64,000 bases of DNA from DASUPK01 sp963831605 (GCA_963831605.1 CAWHQR010000002.1:124001-188000); one strand, 5' to 3'. Numbered from the stretch's first letter, positions 49,657 to 59,311 are shown. The notes: a model not told the origin generated them from the letters alone. A program made the numbers and translations.

Positions 49657-50661
49657 CTACAGCCAGCCGCGCTTGCGGAAGAAGGCGACCATGACGATCA
49701 GCAGGAAGACCATGACGCCGGCGATCACGTAGAAGTCGGTGAGGTTGCCCTCCCCGGGAACCTTCACGTTCATGCCCCAGATGCTGGCGAGCAGGGTGAG
49801 CGGCAGAACGATGACGCTGATCGACGTGAGCACGCGGAGGATGTCGTTGAGCCGGTGCGAGATCACCGACTCGTTGGTCTCCTCGAGTCCCTCCACGACC
49901 TCCTTGTAGCCCTCGAGCATGTCCCAGATGCGCTCGTGCGCGTCGACGATGTCGTCGAAGTAGATCTCCAGGTCCATGTCCGGAGCGAGGTAGCGCTGCT
50001 TCACCTTCTCCAGGTCGCGGAGCACGGGGCGCTGCGGACGGATCACTGTGCGGAAGTTGATGATCTCCTGCTTCACGTTCGAGATGTCGCGCACGATCTC
50101 CTGGGAAACGTGCCCCTCGAAGATCTCACCCTCGAGCACGTCCAGCTTGTTGCCGATCTTGCGCAGCATCGGGAAGCAGTAGTCGAAGCCGTCGTCGACG
50201 AGGCGGTAGAGCAGATATCCGGACCCACGCGAGAAGAGCTGCTCGCGGACTTCCTCCTTGTGGCGGCAGCGTTCGAACAGGTACTCCACGGGCTGGAGGG
50301 CCTGGTTTGGGATCGTGATCAGGAAGTCCGCGCCGACGAAGAGGTCCAGCTCTCCGGCGCCCAGGCGGCGGGCGGAGCGATCGAAGATCGGAAACTGAAG
50401 GACGATGAAGAGGTAGTCGTCGTAGACGTCGATCTTCGGCCGCTGGTTGCGAGAGAGGACGTCCTCGTAATCGAGGGCGTGGAAGTCGAAGTTCTCCTCG
50501 AGCCAGGCCTGCTCGAGCGCTCCGGGCTGGTCGATTTTGATCCAGCGCAGGCCCTCGGCCGCGATCTCCTCGACGTTCGGGGTCTGCGGCTCAGGCGGGA
50601 GGGGCGCGACGAGCTCGCCGGCGCGGCTTCGGCGCAGTCTGGGACGAGGGAGGTTCGGCAT
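49657..50661 (-). CDS. corA: CorA-like magnesium/divalent cation transporter
   Basis: A 334-residue pentameric channel subunit. The N-terminal cytosolic alpha/beta funnel (ALDYEDVLSRNQRPKIDVYD, YLFIVLQFPIF) leads to a long stalk helix and two C-terminal membrane helices. SIWGMNVKVPGEG holds the G-M-N selectivity motif at the pore mouth. The basic FFRKRGWL ends the protein. Start ATG 50661 fits. It is divergent from the thrC riboswitch region. No Mg riboswitch was recognised upstream. Confidence 0.92.
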   Translation of the reverse strand: MPNLPRPRLRRSRAGELVAPLPPEPQTPNVEEIAAEGLRWIKIDQPGALEQAWLEENFDFHALDYEDVLSRNQRPKIDVYDDYLFIVLQFPIFDRSARRLGAGELDLFVGADFLITIPNQALQPVEYLFERCRHKEEVREQLFSRGSGYLLYRLVDDGFDYCFPMLRKIGNKLDVLEGEIFEGHVSQEIVRDISNVKQEIINFRTVIRPQRPVLRDLEKVKQRYLAPDMDLEIYFDDIVDAHERIWDMLEGYKEVVEGLEETNESVISHRLNDILRVLTSISVIVLPLTLLASIWGMNVKVPGEGNLTDFYVIAGVMVFLLIVMVAFFRKRGWL

Positions 50662-50762
50662 CTTCCGGCCCCATTGTGTTCGTCGCTTCGACTTCCATGG
50701 TTAATCCACTGTACTGCGAGGCGCGGGGTGCGGCGCAGGGAAATGCCCGGATCGGTGCCTGC

Positions 50763-50790
50763 AATTGCGCAATTCGAGCGTTGCTATATT
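50763..50790 (+). promoter_or_regulatory. Candidate thrC promoter with palindrome
   Basis: TGCTATATT at 50782-50790 is an extended -10 element, about 18 nt before the riboswitch P1 helix. AATTGCGCAATT (50763-50774) is a perfect 12-bp palindrome near the -35 position and could be an operator. No canonical -35 is evident. Confidence 0.42.
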
Positions 50791-50807
50791 CCTTGGTCAC
50801 ATACGCA

Positions 50808-50937
50808 CCACATCAAGAGGGGTGGAGGGACTGGCCCGAAGAAACCCCGGCAACCCCCTCGGATCTAGGTCCGAGGAAGGTGCCAACTCCAGCAGGTTAT
50901 GCGGATTTAGAGACCGAGCAGAGCCTGGGAGATGTGG
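50808..50937 (+). promoter_or_regulatory. SAM riboswitch (SAM-I/SAM-IV family)
   Basis: The core ATCAAGAG, GGTGGAGGGACTGGCCCG, GAAACCCCGGCAACC and AAGGTGCCAACTCCAGCAGG is the conserved S-adenosylmethionine aptamer. P1 is CCACATC (50808-50814) with GATGTGG (50931-50937), and a side hairpin CCTCGGA/TCCGAGG is clear. ATGTGGG (50932-50938) can instead pair with CCCACAT (50963-50969) at the terminator, giving an antiterminator. SAM binding would therefore stop transcription of thrC. Actinobacteria more often have the SAM-IV variant; I cannot separate the two by eye. Confidence 0.9.
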
Positions 50938-50954
50938 GGAGAGATTCCTCCAGG

Positions 50955-50990
50955 AACCTCCGCCCACATTAAGCCCGGCGGAGGTTTTTT
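50955..50990 (+). terminator. Riboswitch-controlled intrinsic terminator
   Basis: ACCTCCGCC (50956-50964) and GGCGGAGGT (50977-50985) form a 9-bp stem followed by TTTTTT. It lies 15 nt before the thrC start and directly before its ribosome binding site GAGGAG. It competes with the antiterminator helix described for the SAM aptamer. Confidence 0.88.
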
Positions 50991-51004
50991 CGTAGAGGAG
51001 CCAC

Positions 51005-52240
51005 ATGGCAGTCGAATCTCTCAAATGCAAGGAATGCGGCGAGACCTATCCGCTCGAGGCGAGCTTCGTCTGCGAGCAGTGCTTCGGACCGCTCGAGGTC
51101 TCCTATGACTTCTCCGACCTGGACGCCGCGGAGGCGCGGCGCAAGATCCAGGCGGGCTCGCGGGGCATCTGGCGCTACTCGGACTTCCTGCCCTTCGCGG
51201 GGCGGCCCGGCGACCCTCTCGAGCCGGGTTTGACGCCTCTGATCCGCGCCGACCGTCTGGCCGAGCGGCTCGGTCTGGGCGAGCTCTGGATCAAGAACGA
51301 TGCCGCCAACCCCACTCACTCCTTCAAGGACCGAGTCGTCGCCGTCGCCGTCGCCAAGGCCAAGGAGCTCGGTTACGAGACCGTTGCCTGCGCGTCGACC
51401 GGGAACCTCGCCAATGCGGTCGCCGCCCATGCGGCCGCGGCGGGGCTCGACTCCTATGTCTTCGTCCCGGCCGACCTCGAGGAGCAGAAGCTGCTCGCAA
51501 CCGGGATCTACGGCACCAACCTAGTCGGCATCCGCGGCACCTACGACGACGTGAACCGGCTCTGCACCGAGCTCAGCCAGACGCATCCGTGGGCGTTCGT
51601 CAACGTCAACCTGAGGCCGTACTACTCGGAGGGCTCGAAGACCCTCGCCTTCGAGACGATCGAGCAGCTGGGCTGGAGCCTGCCGGATCGAATCGTGGCA
51701 CCGATCGCCTCGGGATCCCTGTTCACGAAGCTCGCCAAGGGGATCCGCGAGTGGAACGAGGTCGGGCTCGTCGAGGGAGAGCTGCCGACGTTCTGCGGCG
51801 CTCAGCCCGACGGCTGCTCGCCCGTCGCCACGGCGTTCGCGGAGGGCTGGGACGTCTGCAAGCCCGAGCGCACGCCCGACACGATCGCGAAGAGCCTGGC
51901 GATCGGCGATCCCGCCGACGGGCCCTATGCCCTCGAGCTCGCCAGGCAGACCGGAGGGCAGATCAGGTCGGTCAGCGACGACGAGATTCGCGCCGGGATC
52001 AAGCTGCTCGCAGAGACGACGGGTGTGTTCACCGAGACCGCCGGCGGCGTCACGATCGGCGTCCTCACCAAGCTTGCGGAGGAGGGCGCGATCGGCTCCG
52101 ACGAGCGCGTCGTCGCCTACATCACCGGCGAAGGACTGAAGACCCTCGACGCCGCCCGCGAGTCGTTCCGGATGCACGAGATCGATCCCACCCTGGACGC
52201 CTTTCATGAGGAGTTCCAGGGTGTGGGAGCCTCCGCCTAG
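51005..52240 (+). CDS. thrC: Threonine synthase
   Basis: A 411-residue PLP enzyme that converts O-phosphohomoserine to threonine. An N-terminal rubredoxin-like CKEC...CEQC zinc ribbon (residues 8-26) is typical of this subgroup. NPTHSFKDRVVAVAVAKAKE holds the PLP Lys108, ACASTGNLANAVAAHAAAAG binds the phosphate, and ETAGGVTIGVLTKLAE is near the C-terminus. It sits under a SAM riboswitch: phosphohomoserine is the branch point to methionine and threonine, so SAM control of threonine synthase would shift flux when methionine is plentiful. Confidence 0.95.
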   Translation: MAVESLKCKECGETYPLEASFVCEQCFGPLEVSYDFSDLDAAEARRKIQAGSRGIWRYSDFLPFAGRPGDPLEPGLTPLIRADRLAERLGLGELWIKNDAANPTHSFKDRVVAVAVAKAKELGYETVACASTGNLANAVAAHAAAAGLDSYVFVPADLEEQKLLATGIYGTNLVGIRGTYDDVNRLCTELSQTHPWAFVNVNLRPYYSEGSKTLAFETIEQLGWSLPDRIVAPIASGSLFTKLAKGIREWNEVGLVEGELPTFCGAQPDGCSPVATAFAEGWDVCKPERTPDTIAKSLAIGDPADGPYALELARQTGGQIRSVSDDEIRAGIKLLAETTGVFTETAGGVTIGVLTKLAEEGAIGSDERVVAYITGEGLKTLDAARESFRMHEIDPTLDAFHEEFQGVGASA

Positions 52241-52281
52241 GGATGCGGTCGGGGGCGAGTGATGAATAGGATCTCGTCCCG

Positions 52282-52554
52282 ATGAGCATCACCGTGAAGA
52301 TCCCGGCCCAGCTCCGCGCCGCCACCGGCGGCGACGGGGAGATCGAGGTCGAGGGGACCACCGTCGGCGAGGCGCTCGACGCCGTCTTCGACCAGCACGA
52401 CGGGCTGCGTGAGCGGATCACCCAGGACGGGGATCTGCGCCGCTTCGTCAACGTCTACGTCTCAGGCGAGGACATCCGCTTCCAGGACGGCCTCGATACC
52501 GCCGTCAACGACGGAGACGAGGTCACGATCCTCCCTGCGGTCGCCGGGGGCTGA
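52282..52554 (+). CDS. MoaD/ThiS-family sulfur carrier (CysO-like)
   Basis: A 90-residue beta-grasp protein from ATG 52282. ITVKIPAQLRAATGGDGEIE starts the ubiquitin-like fold, FVNVYVSGEDIRFQDGL is the central strand pair, and VTILPAVAGG ends in the Gly-Gly that is activated and thiocarboxylated. The sequence is nearest to CysO/MoaD-like proteins that often follow threonine synthase in actinobacteria. Partner enzymes (CysM, Mec or MoaE) are not in the window. The exact pathway (cysteine or molybdopterin) is undecided. Confidence 0.87.
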   Translation: MSITVKIPAQLRAATGGDGEIEVEGTTVGEALDAVFDQHDGLRERITQDGDLRRFVNVYVSGEDIRFQDGLDTAVNDGDEVTILPAVAGG

Positions 52555-52596
52555 CCCACGCGATTCAGTTCGGTTTCAGGGGGTAGTCAAAGGGCC

Positions 52597-53060
52597 GTGC
52601 GCCGTCTGTTGACAGCCCTAGCGGTGTTGGGCGTCCTCGCTCTGCCGGTGGCGACCGCGCACGGGAAGAAGCGCCATCACAGCGCGGCCGGTGTCGCGGG
52701 AGTGGTCCTCGATTCCACCTGCCCCGGGGCGTGCACCAATCCGCCTCCACCGCAACCGCCCTACAGCGGAGCGGTGACGATCACGGTCACGCGGGCGAGC
52801 GACGGGCAGCCGATCGCGAGCCAGGCGACCAGCGACGGCCACTTCAGGATCAGGCTGAAGCGGGGCTCGTACGACGTCAGCTCCGTGCCACCCACGCCGC
52901 CGACCTGCAATCCGACGCCGCAGACGACGTGCCCGCTGGATCAGGCGCAGAGCGCCGCGATCGTGCGCCCGTGCCTACAGGGCGAGACGAAGCAGGTCCA
53001 GGTGCACCGACACGATTCACCCACGTCGCGCTGCACGTCAGCAACGTCTGCATCGTCTGA
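52597..53060 (+). pseudogene. Secreted Cna-B-like protein, apparent frameshift near the 3' end
   Basis: An exported protein of about 154 residues starting at GTG 52597 with signal LLTALAVLGVLALPVATAHG. The domain GVAGVVLDSTCPG...GAVTITVTRASDGQPI, with SDGHFRIRLKRGSYDV, is a carboxypeptidase-regulatory/Cna-B-like sandwich with Pro-rich insertions and several Cys. After KQVQVH (53007) the family-like ending TRFTHVALHVSNVCIV continues in the -1 frame and stops at 53058-53060. In the given frame the protein would instead run through the tRNA gene to 53133. One missing base at about 53009 explains this; sequencing error is possible. Confidence 0.6.
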
Positions 53061-53070
53061 GCAGCAGCAG

Positions 53071-53144
53071 CGCGCCCGGCAGGATTCGAACCTGCGGCCT
53101 TCCGCTCCGGAGGCGGACGCTCTATCCAGCTGAGCTACGGGCGC
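53071..53144 (-). tRNA. tRNA-Arg (anticodon CCG)
   Basis: The reverse complement gives a full cloverleaf: acceptor GCGCCCG with CGGGCGC, D arm AGCTCAGCTGGATAGAGC, anticodon stem-loop TCCGC-CTCCGGA-GCGGA with CCG at the centre, and T arm GCAGG-TTCGAATC-CTGC. CCA is not encoded. It lies antisense between the Cna-B-like gene and RNase Z. Confidence 0.95.
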
Positions 53145-53197
53145 TGGGCGGCGAAGTGTAAGCGCGAGCCGTGCGGCGCCCGTACGCTAGGCGCGTC

Positions 53198-54184
53198 ATG
53201 GACCTCTCGGTCGTCTTTCTCGGCACCGGCGGCTCCGTGCCCTCGGCGCGGAGGGCGACGGCATGCGTGCTGATCCGGGCCGGGGGGAGCCGGGTCCTGA
53301 TCGACGCGGGGGAGGGGGCTCAGCGGCAGATGATCGCCTCGACCGGGCTGGTCCAGGTCGAGGACATCTACATCACGCATTTCCACGCCGACCACTACCT
53401 CGGGCTGCCCGGCCTGCTCAAGACCTATGACCTGATGGAGCGGCAGGCGCCCCTTCGGATCGTCGGCCCCGCCGGGCTCCACGATCTGTTCGAGGCGCTG
53501 CGGCGGATCTTCGGGCGCCTTCGCTACGAGGTCGAGCTCGTGGAGCTCGAACCCGGGGAGGGGATCGAGCACGACGGCTTCGAGATGCGCGCTTTTCCGG
53601 TCGAGCACCGGATGAAGGCCCTCGGCTACGCCTACGTCGAGCCCGAACGGCCGGGCCGCTTCGATGTGGATGCGGCACGCGGACTGGGCATCAAGGACGA
53701 TCACGACTTCGGCCGGCTGCAGCGCGGGGAGACCGTCTCGGTCGATGGCTCAGAAGTGCGGCCCGATCAGGTGCTCGGTGAGGCCCGGTCAGGGCGGAAG
53801 ATCGTGATCACCGGGGACACCGCCCCCTGCGAGATGACGCGCATCGCCGCACACGCCGCCCAACTGCTGATCCACGATGGGACGTTCGCCGTGGAGGAGG
53901 CTGCGCGCGCAGCCGACACCGGTCACTCGACGGCGCGGGACGCCGCACAGCTTGCGGCGGACGCCGAGGCCCACCTGCTCGCGATCGTCCACGTCTCGTC
54001 CCGCTACAACGTCTCGGCTGTCCTCGAGGAGGCACGGGCGGCGTTCCCGAACACGGTGGCGCCGAGGGACTTCGACCTGGTCGAGATCCCGTTTCCGGAG
54101 CGGGGCGATCCCGAGCTGGTCAAGGAGGGCGCGAAACAGCGCCCTGAACCGCTGGCTGGTCCTGCGACGCCGGCCGGCGACTAG
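53198..54184 (+). CDS. rnz: Ribonuclease Z
   Basis: A 328-residue MBL-fold nuclease that removes 3' trailers from tRNA precursors. DLSVVFLGTGGSVPSARRAT is the family start, ITHFHADHYLGLPGLLKT the metal motif H-x-H-x-D-H, and KIVITGDTAPCEMTRI, LIHDGTFAVEEAARAADTGH and STARDAAQLAADAEAHLLAI supply the later ligands. ATG 53198 is preferred over GTG 53171. It is fitting that it lies beside tRNA-Arg, which lacks an encoded CCA and so needs 3' processing. It is upstream of the pyr operon leader. Confidence 0.92.
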   Translation: MDLSVVFLGTGGSVPSARRATACVLIRAGGSRVLIDAGEGAQRQMIASTGLVQVEDIYITHFHADHYLGLPGLLKTYDLMERQAPLRIVGPAGLHDLFEALRRIFGRLRYEVELVELEPGEGIEHDGFEMRAFPVEHRMKALGYAYVEPERPGRFDVDAARGLGIKDDHDFGRLQRGETVSVDGSEVRPDQVLGEARSGRKIVITGDTAPCEMTRIAAHAAQLLIHDGTFAVEEAARAADTGHSTARDAAQLAADAEAHLLAIVHVSSRYNVSAVLEEARAAFPNTVAPRDFDLVEIPFPERGDPELVKEGAKQRPEPLAGPATPAGD

Positions 54185-54257
54185 GCCGCGCAAACTCGGC
54201 GAAGACGTCCCAGCCACGTCCCGGACCGCTGCTACGCTGGCGCGGCAAGCCCCTTTA

Positions 54258-54285
54258 ACCACGGTCCCGTGAGGCCGGGAAGGAG
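54258..54285 (+). promoter_or_regulatory. PyrR-binding RNA hairpin overlapping the pyrR ribosome binding site
   Basis: GGTCCCGTGAGGCC (54263-54276) fits the PyrR-binding consensus (AG)UCCNGNGAGGYY: a short stem with a CCGUGA-type loop. The Shine-Dalgarno GAAGGAG (to 54285) follows within four bases and TTG 54294 starts pyrR. There is no terminator or antiterminator, so PyrR with UMP would most likely block translation, as described in mycobacteria. Confidence 0.68.
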
Positions 54286-54293
54286 CAGAGCAG

Positions 54294-54859
54294 TTGAGCG
54301 ACGAAAAGGTCGTGCTCGATCACGACGATCTACGGCGGACGCTGGTCCGTATCGCCCACGAGATCGTCGAGAAGAACGAGGACTCGGACCGGCTGGCGCT
54401 GGTCGGGATCCACACGCGCGGCGCCGTCATCTGCCGCCGCCTCCATTCCCTGGTGGGCGAGCTCTCGGGAGCCGAGGTCCCGCTGGGTGACCTTGACATC
54501 TCCTTCTACCGCGACGACATCGAGCGCCGCGAGCCTCGCGACGCTCCCGTTGTCCACGACTCCCACCTCGACTTCGACCTCGCCGGCCGGACCATCGTCC
54601 TCGTCGACGACGTGCTCTACACGGGGCGCACCGTCCGCGCCGCGATCGACGCCCTCTTCGACTACGGACGCCCGGCGCGGGTGCAGCTCGCAGTGCTCGC
54701 CGATCGCGGCCACCGGGAGCTGCCGATCCGCCCCGACTACGTCGGCAAGAACCTGCCGACGGCACCGGGCGAGCGGGTGAACGTTCGCCTCGAGGAGACG
54801 GACGGCACGGACGAGGTGGCAATTACGCCGGCCGATTCAGCAGCCCTGAAGGAGGACGC

Positions 54860-54863
<4 letters not shown>
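54294..54863 (+). CDS. pyrR: Bifunctional pyr operon regulator/uracil phosphoribosyltransferase PyrR
   Basis: A 189-residue PRT-fold protein that binds pyr mRNA when UMP or UTP is high. IAHEIVEKNEDSDRLALVGI is the N-terminal hood/RNA region, ALVGIHTRGAVICRRL follows, LVDDVLYTGRTVRAAIDAL is the PRPP-binding motif, and ADRGHRELPIRPDYVGKNLP is family-specific. The start is TTG 54294, set by GAAGGAG. It is first in the pyr operon and overlaps pyrB by 4 bp (ATGA). Confidence 0.94.
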
Positions 54864-55815
<952 letters not shown>

Positions 55816-55819
<4 letters not shown>

Positions 55820-57195
55820 ACGTCACGGAGAACGGTGCGGATGGCGCGGCTGACGCCCCGAAGTTGATCTCGAGGCCCGGCGAGGGCGCGAGCCTCATCA
55901 TCAAGGGCGCCAGGCTGCTCGATCCGAGGACCGGTCTCGACGGCGCTCACGACCTGGTGGTGCGCGATGGCGAGATCGCCGAGATCACCGAAGCCGGTGG
56001 CGCCCCCGCGATCGACGGGGCGGAGGTGGTCGACGGCGACGGCCTGCTGGCGCTGCCCGCCTTCGTCGATCCTCACGTCCACTTCCGGGTTCCGGGTCAG
56101 GAGCACAAGGAGGACCTCGAGACGGGCACGCGCTCCGCGGCCGCGGGCGGCTACTGCGCCGTGATCGCGATGGCCAACACTTCCCCGCCGATCGATTCCG
56201 CGGCGGTGCTCGGCTCGGTCAGGGACCGGGCGTTGCGCGAGGCATCGATCCCGGTCGGCTTCGTCGCCAACGTCACCCGGGCCATGGAGGGCGTGGAGCT
56301 GACCGAGATGGCAGAGCTCGCCGAGGCCGGCGCGATCGGCTTCTCCGACGACGGCCTGCCGATCGCCAACGCCCGGGTGCTGCGGCGCGCGCTCCAGTAT
56401 CAACGCCTTGCCGGCGGAGTGATCGCGCTCCACGAGGAGGACCCGGACCTCTCGGCCGGAGGGGTGATGAACGAGGGCGAGGTCTCCGCGGCGCTCGGCA
56501 TGGCCGGCGTGCCGGCGGTCTCGGAATCGACCATGATCGCCCGCAACTGCTCACTCGCCCTATATGAGGGGGCGCGAGTGCACGTGCAGCACCTCTCGGC
56601 GCGCGCTTCGGTGGAGGAGATCGCCCGGGCCAAGGTGGCGGGCGTCCAGGTCACCTGCGAGGCGAGCCCACATCACCTCACCCTCACCGACGAGGCCGTT
56701 CGCAGCCTCGACTCTCGCTTCAAGATGAACCCGCCGCTCCGCACCGAGGACGACAGGCAGGCGCTGATCGATGGGCTTCGCGACGGCACGATCGACTGCA
56801 TCGCGACCGACCATGCGCCGCATGCGTCGGAGGAGAAGGAGGTTCCCTTCGAGGAGGCGGCCATGGGGGTGACCGGCCTGGAGACGGCCTTCGCCGCGCT
56901 CTACACGGACCTGGTGCTGCCCGGCGTCATCCCGCTGGATCTACTGGTCGAGCGCATGACCTGCGGCGGCGAGCCCTTCGGGATCGAGGCGCCTCGCCTC
57001 GAGGCGGGCGCGCTGGCGAACATCGCATTGATCGACCCCGAGCTCACCTGGACCGTCGGCGAGGACGGCTACGAGAGCCGCTCGTACAACAACTGCTTCG
57101 GCGGCCGGGAGCTGACGGGGCGGGTGCTGATGACGGTCGCCGATGGACGAGTCGCCTTCCGCCAGCGGACCTTCGCGCTCGGGGTGGCCTCTTGA
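55816..57195 (+). CDS. pyrC: Dihydroorotase
   Basis: A 459-residue zinc amidohydrolase closing carbamoyl aspartate to dihydroorotate. DPHVHFRVPGQEHKEDLETG holds the first H-x-H metal pair, NVTRAMEGVELTEMAELAEA and VTCEASPHHLTLTDEAV the central residues, and CIATDHAPHASEEKEVPFEE the catalytic Asp. The first 25 residues before ASLIIKGARLLDP are not conserved. GTG 55816 overlaps the pyrB stop, so the long upstream frame is a shadow of pyrB. The stop overlaps TTG of the next gene. Confidence 0.95.
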
Positions 57196-57779
57196 ACGGG
57201 AAGCTCGACCGCGATCGCACCGCCCTGGTCGTCGTCGACGTGCAGGAAGGGTTCCGCAGGGCGATCCCGGACTTCGAGCGGGTGGCCAGGGCAACCGCCA
57301 CCCTGATCGAGGGAGCCGAGACGCTCGGCATCCCGGTCTTGATCACCGAGCAATACCCGAAGGGCCTGGGTGAGACGGCCGGGGAGGTCGCGGAGCATCT
57401 CCCCGAGGGCACAAAGCCCCTGGAAAAGCTGGTCTTCTCAGCGGCCGATGCCGACGGATTCGACCTCGGCGGCCGCGATCAGGCGCTCGTCTGTGGGATC
57501 GAGACGCATGTGTGCGTCAACCAGACCGTCCTCGACCTGCTCGAGGCCGGGACCGAGGTCCAGGTCACCGAGGACGCGGTTGGCTCGCGGACCGAGGAGA
57601 ACAAGCGGGTCGGCCTCCACAAGATGGAGCGGGCGGGCGCCGTCCTCACGAGTGTCGAGACAGCCCTCTTCGAACTGCTCGGCCGAGCCGGCACCGACGA
57701 GTTCAAGGCGATCCAGAAGCTGATCCTCGAATACGCGCCGAATCCGGGCCTGCCCAGGGCGAGGGAGAGGATCACATGA
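57192..57779 (+). CDS. Isochorismatase-like cysteine hydrolase inside the pyr operon
   Basis: A 195-residue isochorismatase-superfamily protein. ALVVVDVQEGFRRAI gives Asp16, LEKLVFSA gives Lys79, and VCGIETHVCVNQTVLDLL gives Cys108, the complete D-K-C triad of amidases such as nicotinamidase, ureidoacrylate and N-carbamoyl hydrolases. TTG 57192 overlaps the pyrC stop and its own stop overlaps carA (ATGA), so it is firmly embedded between two pyrimidine genes. It could hydrolyse a carbamoyl or ureido by-product of the pathway; this is inference. Confidence 0.86.
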   Translation: MNGKLDRDRTALVVVDVQEGFRRAIPDFERVARATATLIEGAETLGIPVLITEQYPKGLGETAGEVAEHLPEGTKPLEKLVFSAADADGFDLGGRDQALVCGIETHVCVNQTVLDLLEAGTEVQVTEDAVGSRTEENKRVGLHKMERAGAVLTSVETALFELLGRAGTDEFKAIQKLILEYAPNPGLPRARERIT

Positions 57780-58885
57780 GCGGCTACGTCCTGCTCGAGG
57801 ACGGCATGCGCCTCGACGGTGACCTGCTCGGCTCCGGCGAGGCGCTGACCGGCGAGGTCGTCTTCAACACCTCGATGACCGGCTACCAGGAGGCGGTCAC
57901 GGACCCCAGCTACGCGGGTCAGATCATCACCTTCACCTACCCGCTGATCGGGAACTACGGCGTCTCCAGCGATGCGATGGAGTCCGAGCGCCCTCATGCG
58001 CGCGGCGTGATCATGCGCGAGGGGAAGAACGGCGAGGACGCCTCCACCGCCGAGGGGGGCTGGCTCGACTGGCTGCGCGACTGCGGTGTGGCGGCGATCG
58101 GCGGGATCGACACGCGCGCCCTGGTCCGGCACATTCGTGACCTTGGGGCAATGCGGGGCGGGATCTTCCCGGCGGAGCTCGACGAGTCCGAGGCGCGAGA
58201 GCGAGTTGCGGCCGAACCGTCCATGGACGGCGCGGACTTCGCTCGCACGGTGACACCCGGTCAGCCGGTCGAGATCGACGGAGCCGGCCCCCATGTGGTC
58301 GGCATCGACACCGGCATCAAGCTCTCGATCATCCGCCAGCTTCGGGAGCGGGGCTGCCGGGTCACGCTCCTCCCCTGCGACACCTCGGCCGAGGAGATCC
58401 TGGCGCGCGACCCTGACCTCGTCTTCCTCGCCAACGGGCCCGGCGACCCTGGTGCTCTCGACTACGTGGTCGAGAACGTCCGCGGGGTGGTCGGCAAGAA
58501 GCCGATCGTCGGTATCTGTCTCGGACACCAGCTGCTCTGCCGGGCGGTCGGCCTCGAGACCTTCAAGCTCCCCTTCGGCCATCGCGGCGCCAACCACCCG
58601 GTCAAGGACCTGGAGACCGGCCGGATCGACATCACCTCGCAGAACCACGGCTTCGCGGTGCTCGGCCCCGGCGGCGACCGGACAATCGACGGCGATGAGC
58701 CCGTCAGCTGGCAGACGGACTTCGGGGAGGCCGAGCTCTCCCACCTGAACCTGTACGACCGAACGGTGGAGGGGCTGGTGCTGAAGGACGTCCCCGGCTG
58801 CACGGTCCAGTACCACCCCGAGGCCGGCCCTGGCCCGCATGACGCCCGCTACCTCTTCGACCGGTTCCTGGAGCTGGCGGCGTGA
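57776..58885 (+). CDS. carA: Carbamoyl phosphate synthase small subunit
   Basis: A 369-residue glutaminase. Residues 1-150 form the CPSase_sm domain (FNTSMTGYQEAVTDPSYAGQ, TYPLIGNYGV) and residues 175-360 the class I amidotransferase: FLANGPGDP, VGICLGHQLLCRAVGL with the nucleophile Cys, and VQYHPEAGPGPHD with His and Glu. ATG 57776 overlaps the preceding stop. It supplies ammonia to CarB through a channel. The stop overlaps GTG of the NTF2-like gene, not carB, which is unusual. Confidence 0.96.
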   Translation: MSGYVLLEDGMRLDGDLLGSGEALTGEVVFNTSMTGYQEAVTDPSYAGQIITFTYPLIGNYGVSSDAMESERPHARGVIMREGKNGEDASTAEGGWLDWLRDCGVAAIGGIDTRALVRHIRDLGAMRGGIFPAELDESEARERVAAEPSMDGADFARTVTPGQPVEIDGAGPHVVGIDTGIKLSIIRQLRERGCRVTLLPCDTSAEEILARDPDLVFLANGPGDPGALDYVVENVRGVVGKKPIVGICLGHQLLCRAVGLETFKLPFGHRGANHPVKDLETGRIDITSQNHGFAVLGPGGDRTIDGDEPVSWQTDFGEAELSHLNLYDRTVEGLVLKDVPGCTVQYHPEAGPGPHDARYLFDRFLELAA

Positions 58886-59311
58886 GCGAGGCAGCGGAGC
58901 ACAACGTCGTCCGCGAGATCGAGATCATGAACCGGAGCTGGGACGCCATCGAGCGGGACGATCGCGATGGGTTCCGGGCGATCATCCAGGAATCCACCCA
59001 CCCCGCGTTGGAGTGGACGCCGCTGCTCAGCGGAGTTGACGGAAGGACCTATCACGGGCCGGACGGGATGGTCGAGTTCTTCGAGGAATGGCTCGAATCG
59101 TTCGTTCCCCGCTATGAGGACCGTCAGTTCGAGGAACTCGGATCGGGCGTGATCCTGGCCCACTGCCGGGTCCATCTCGAGAGCCGTGGGAGCGGCGTGA
59201 GCATGGACCAGGAGATCGACATGCTGATGGAGTGGCAGGACGGCCTGTTGCGCCGCGGCCGCGCCTTCGACACCCGCGCGGCGGCGCTCGAGGCCGCAGA
59301 GGAGCTGCATC

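Noticed and set aside
53061..53133. Protein-coding continuation of the Cna-B-like gene (RARQDSNLRPSAPEADALSS)
   Set aside because: This is the antisense translation of the tRNA-Arg gene, a common artefact.
54236..54293. SRP (4.5S) RNA, because of GGCCGGGAAGGAGCAGAG
   Set aside because: The symmetric loops of SRP domain IV are absent. The PyrR consensus plus the pyrR ribosome binding site explains the sequence better.
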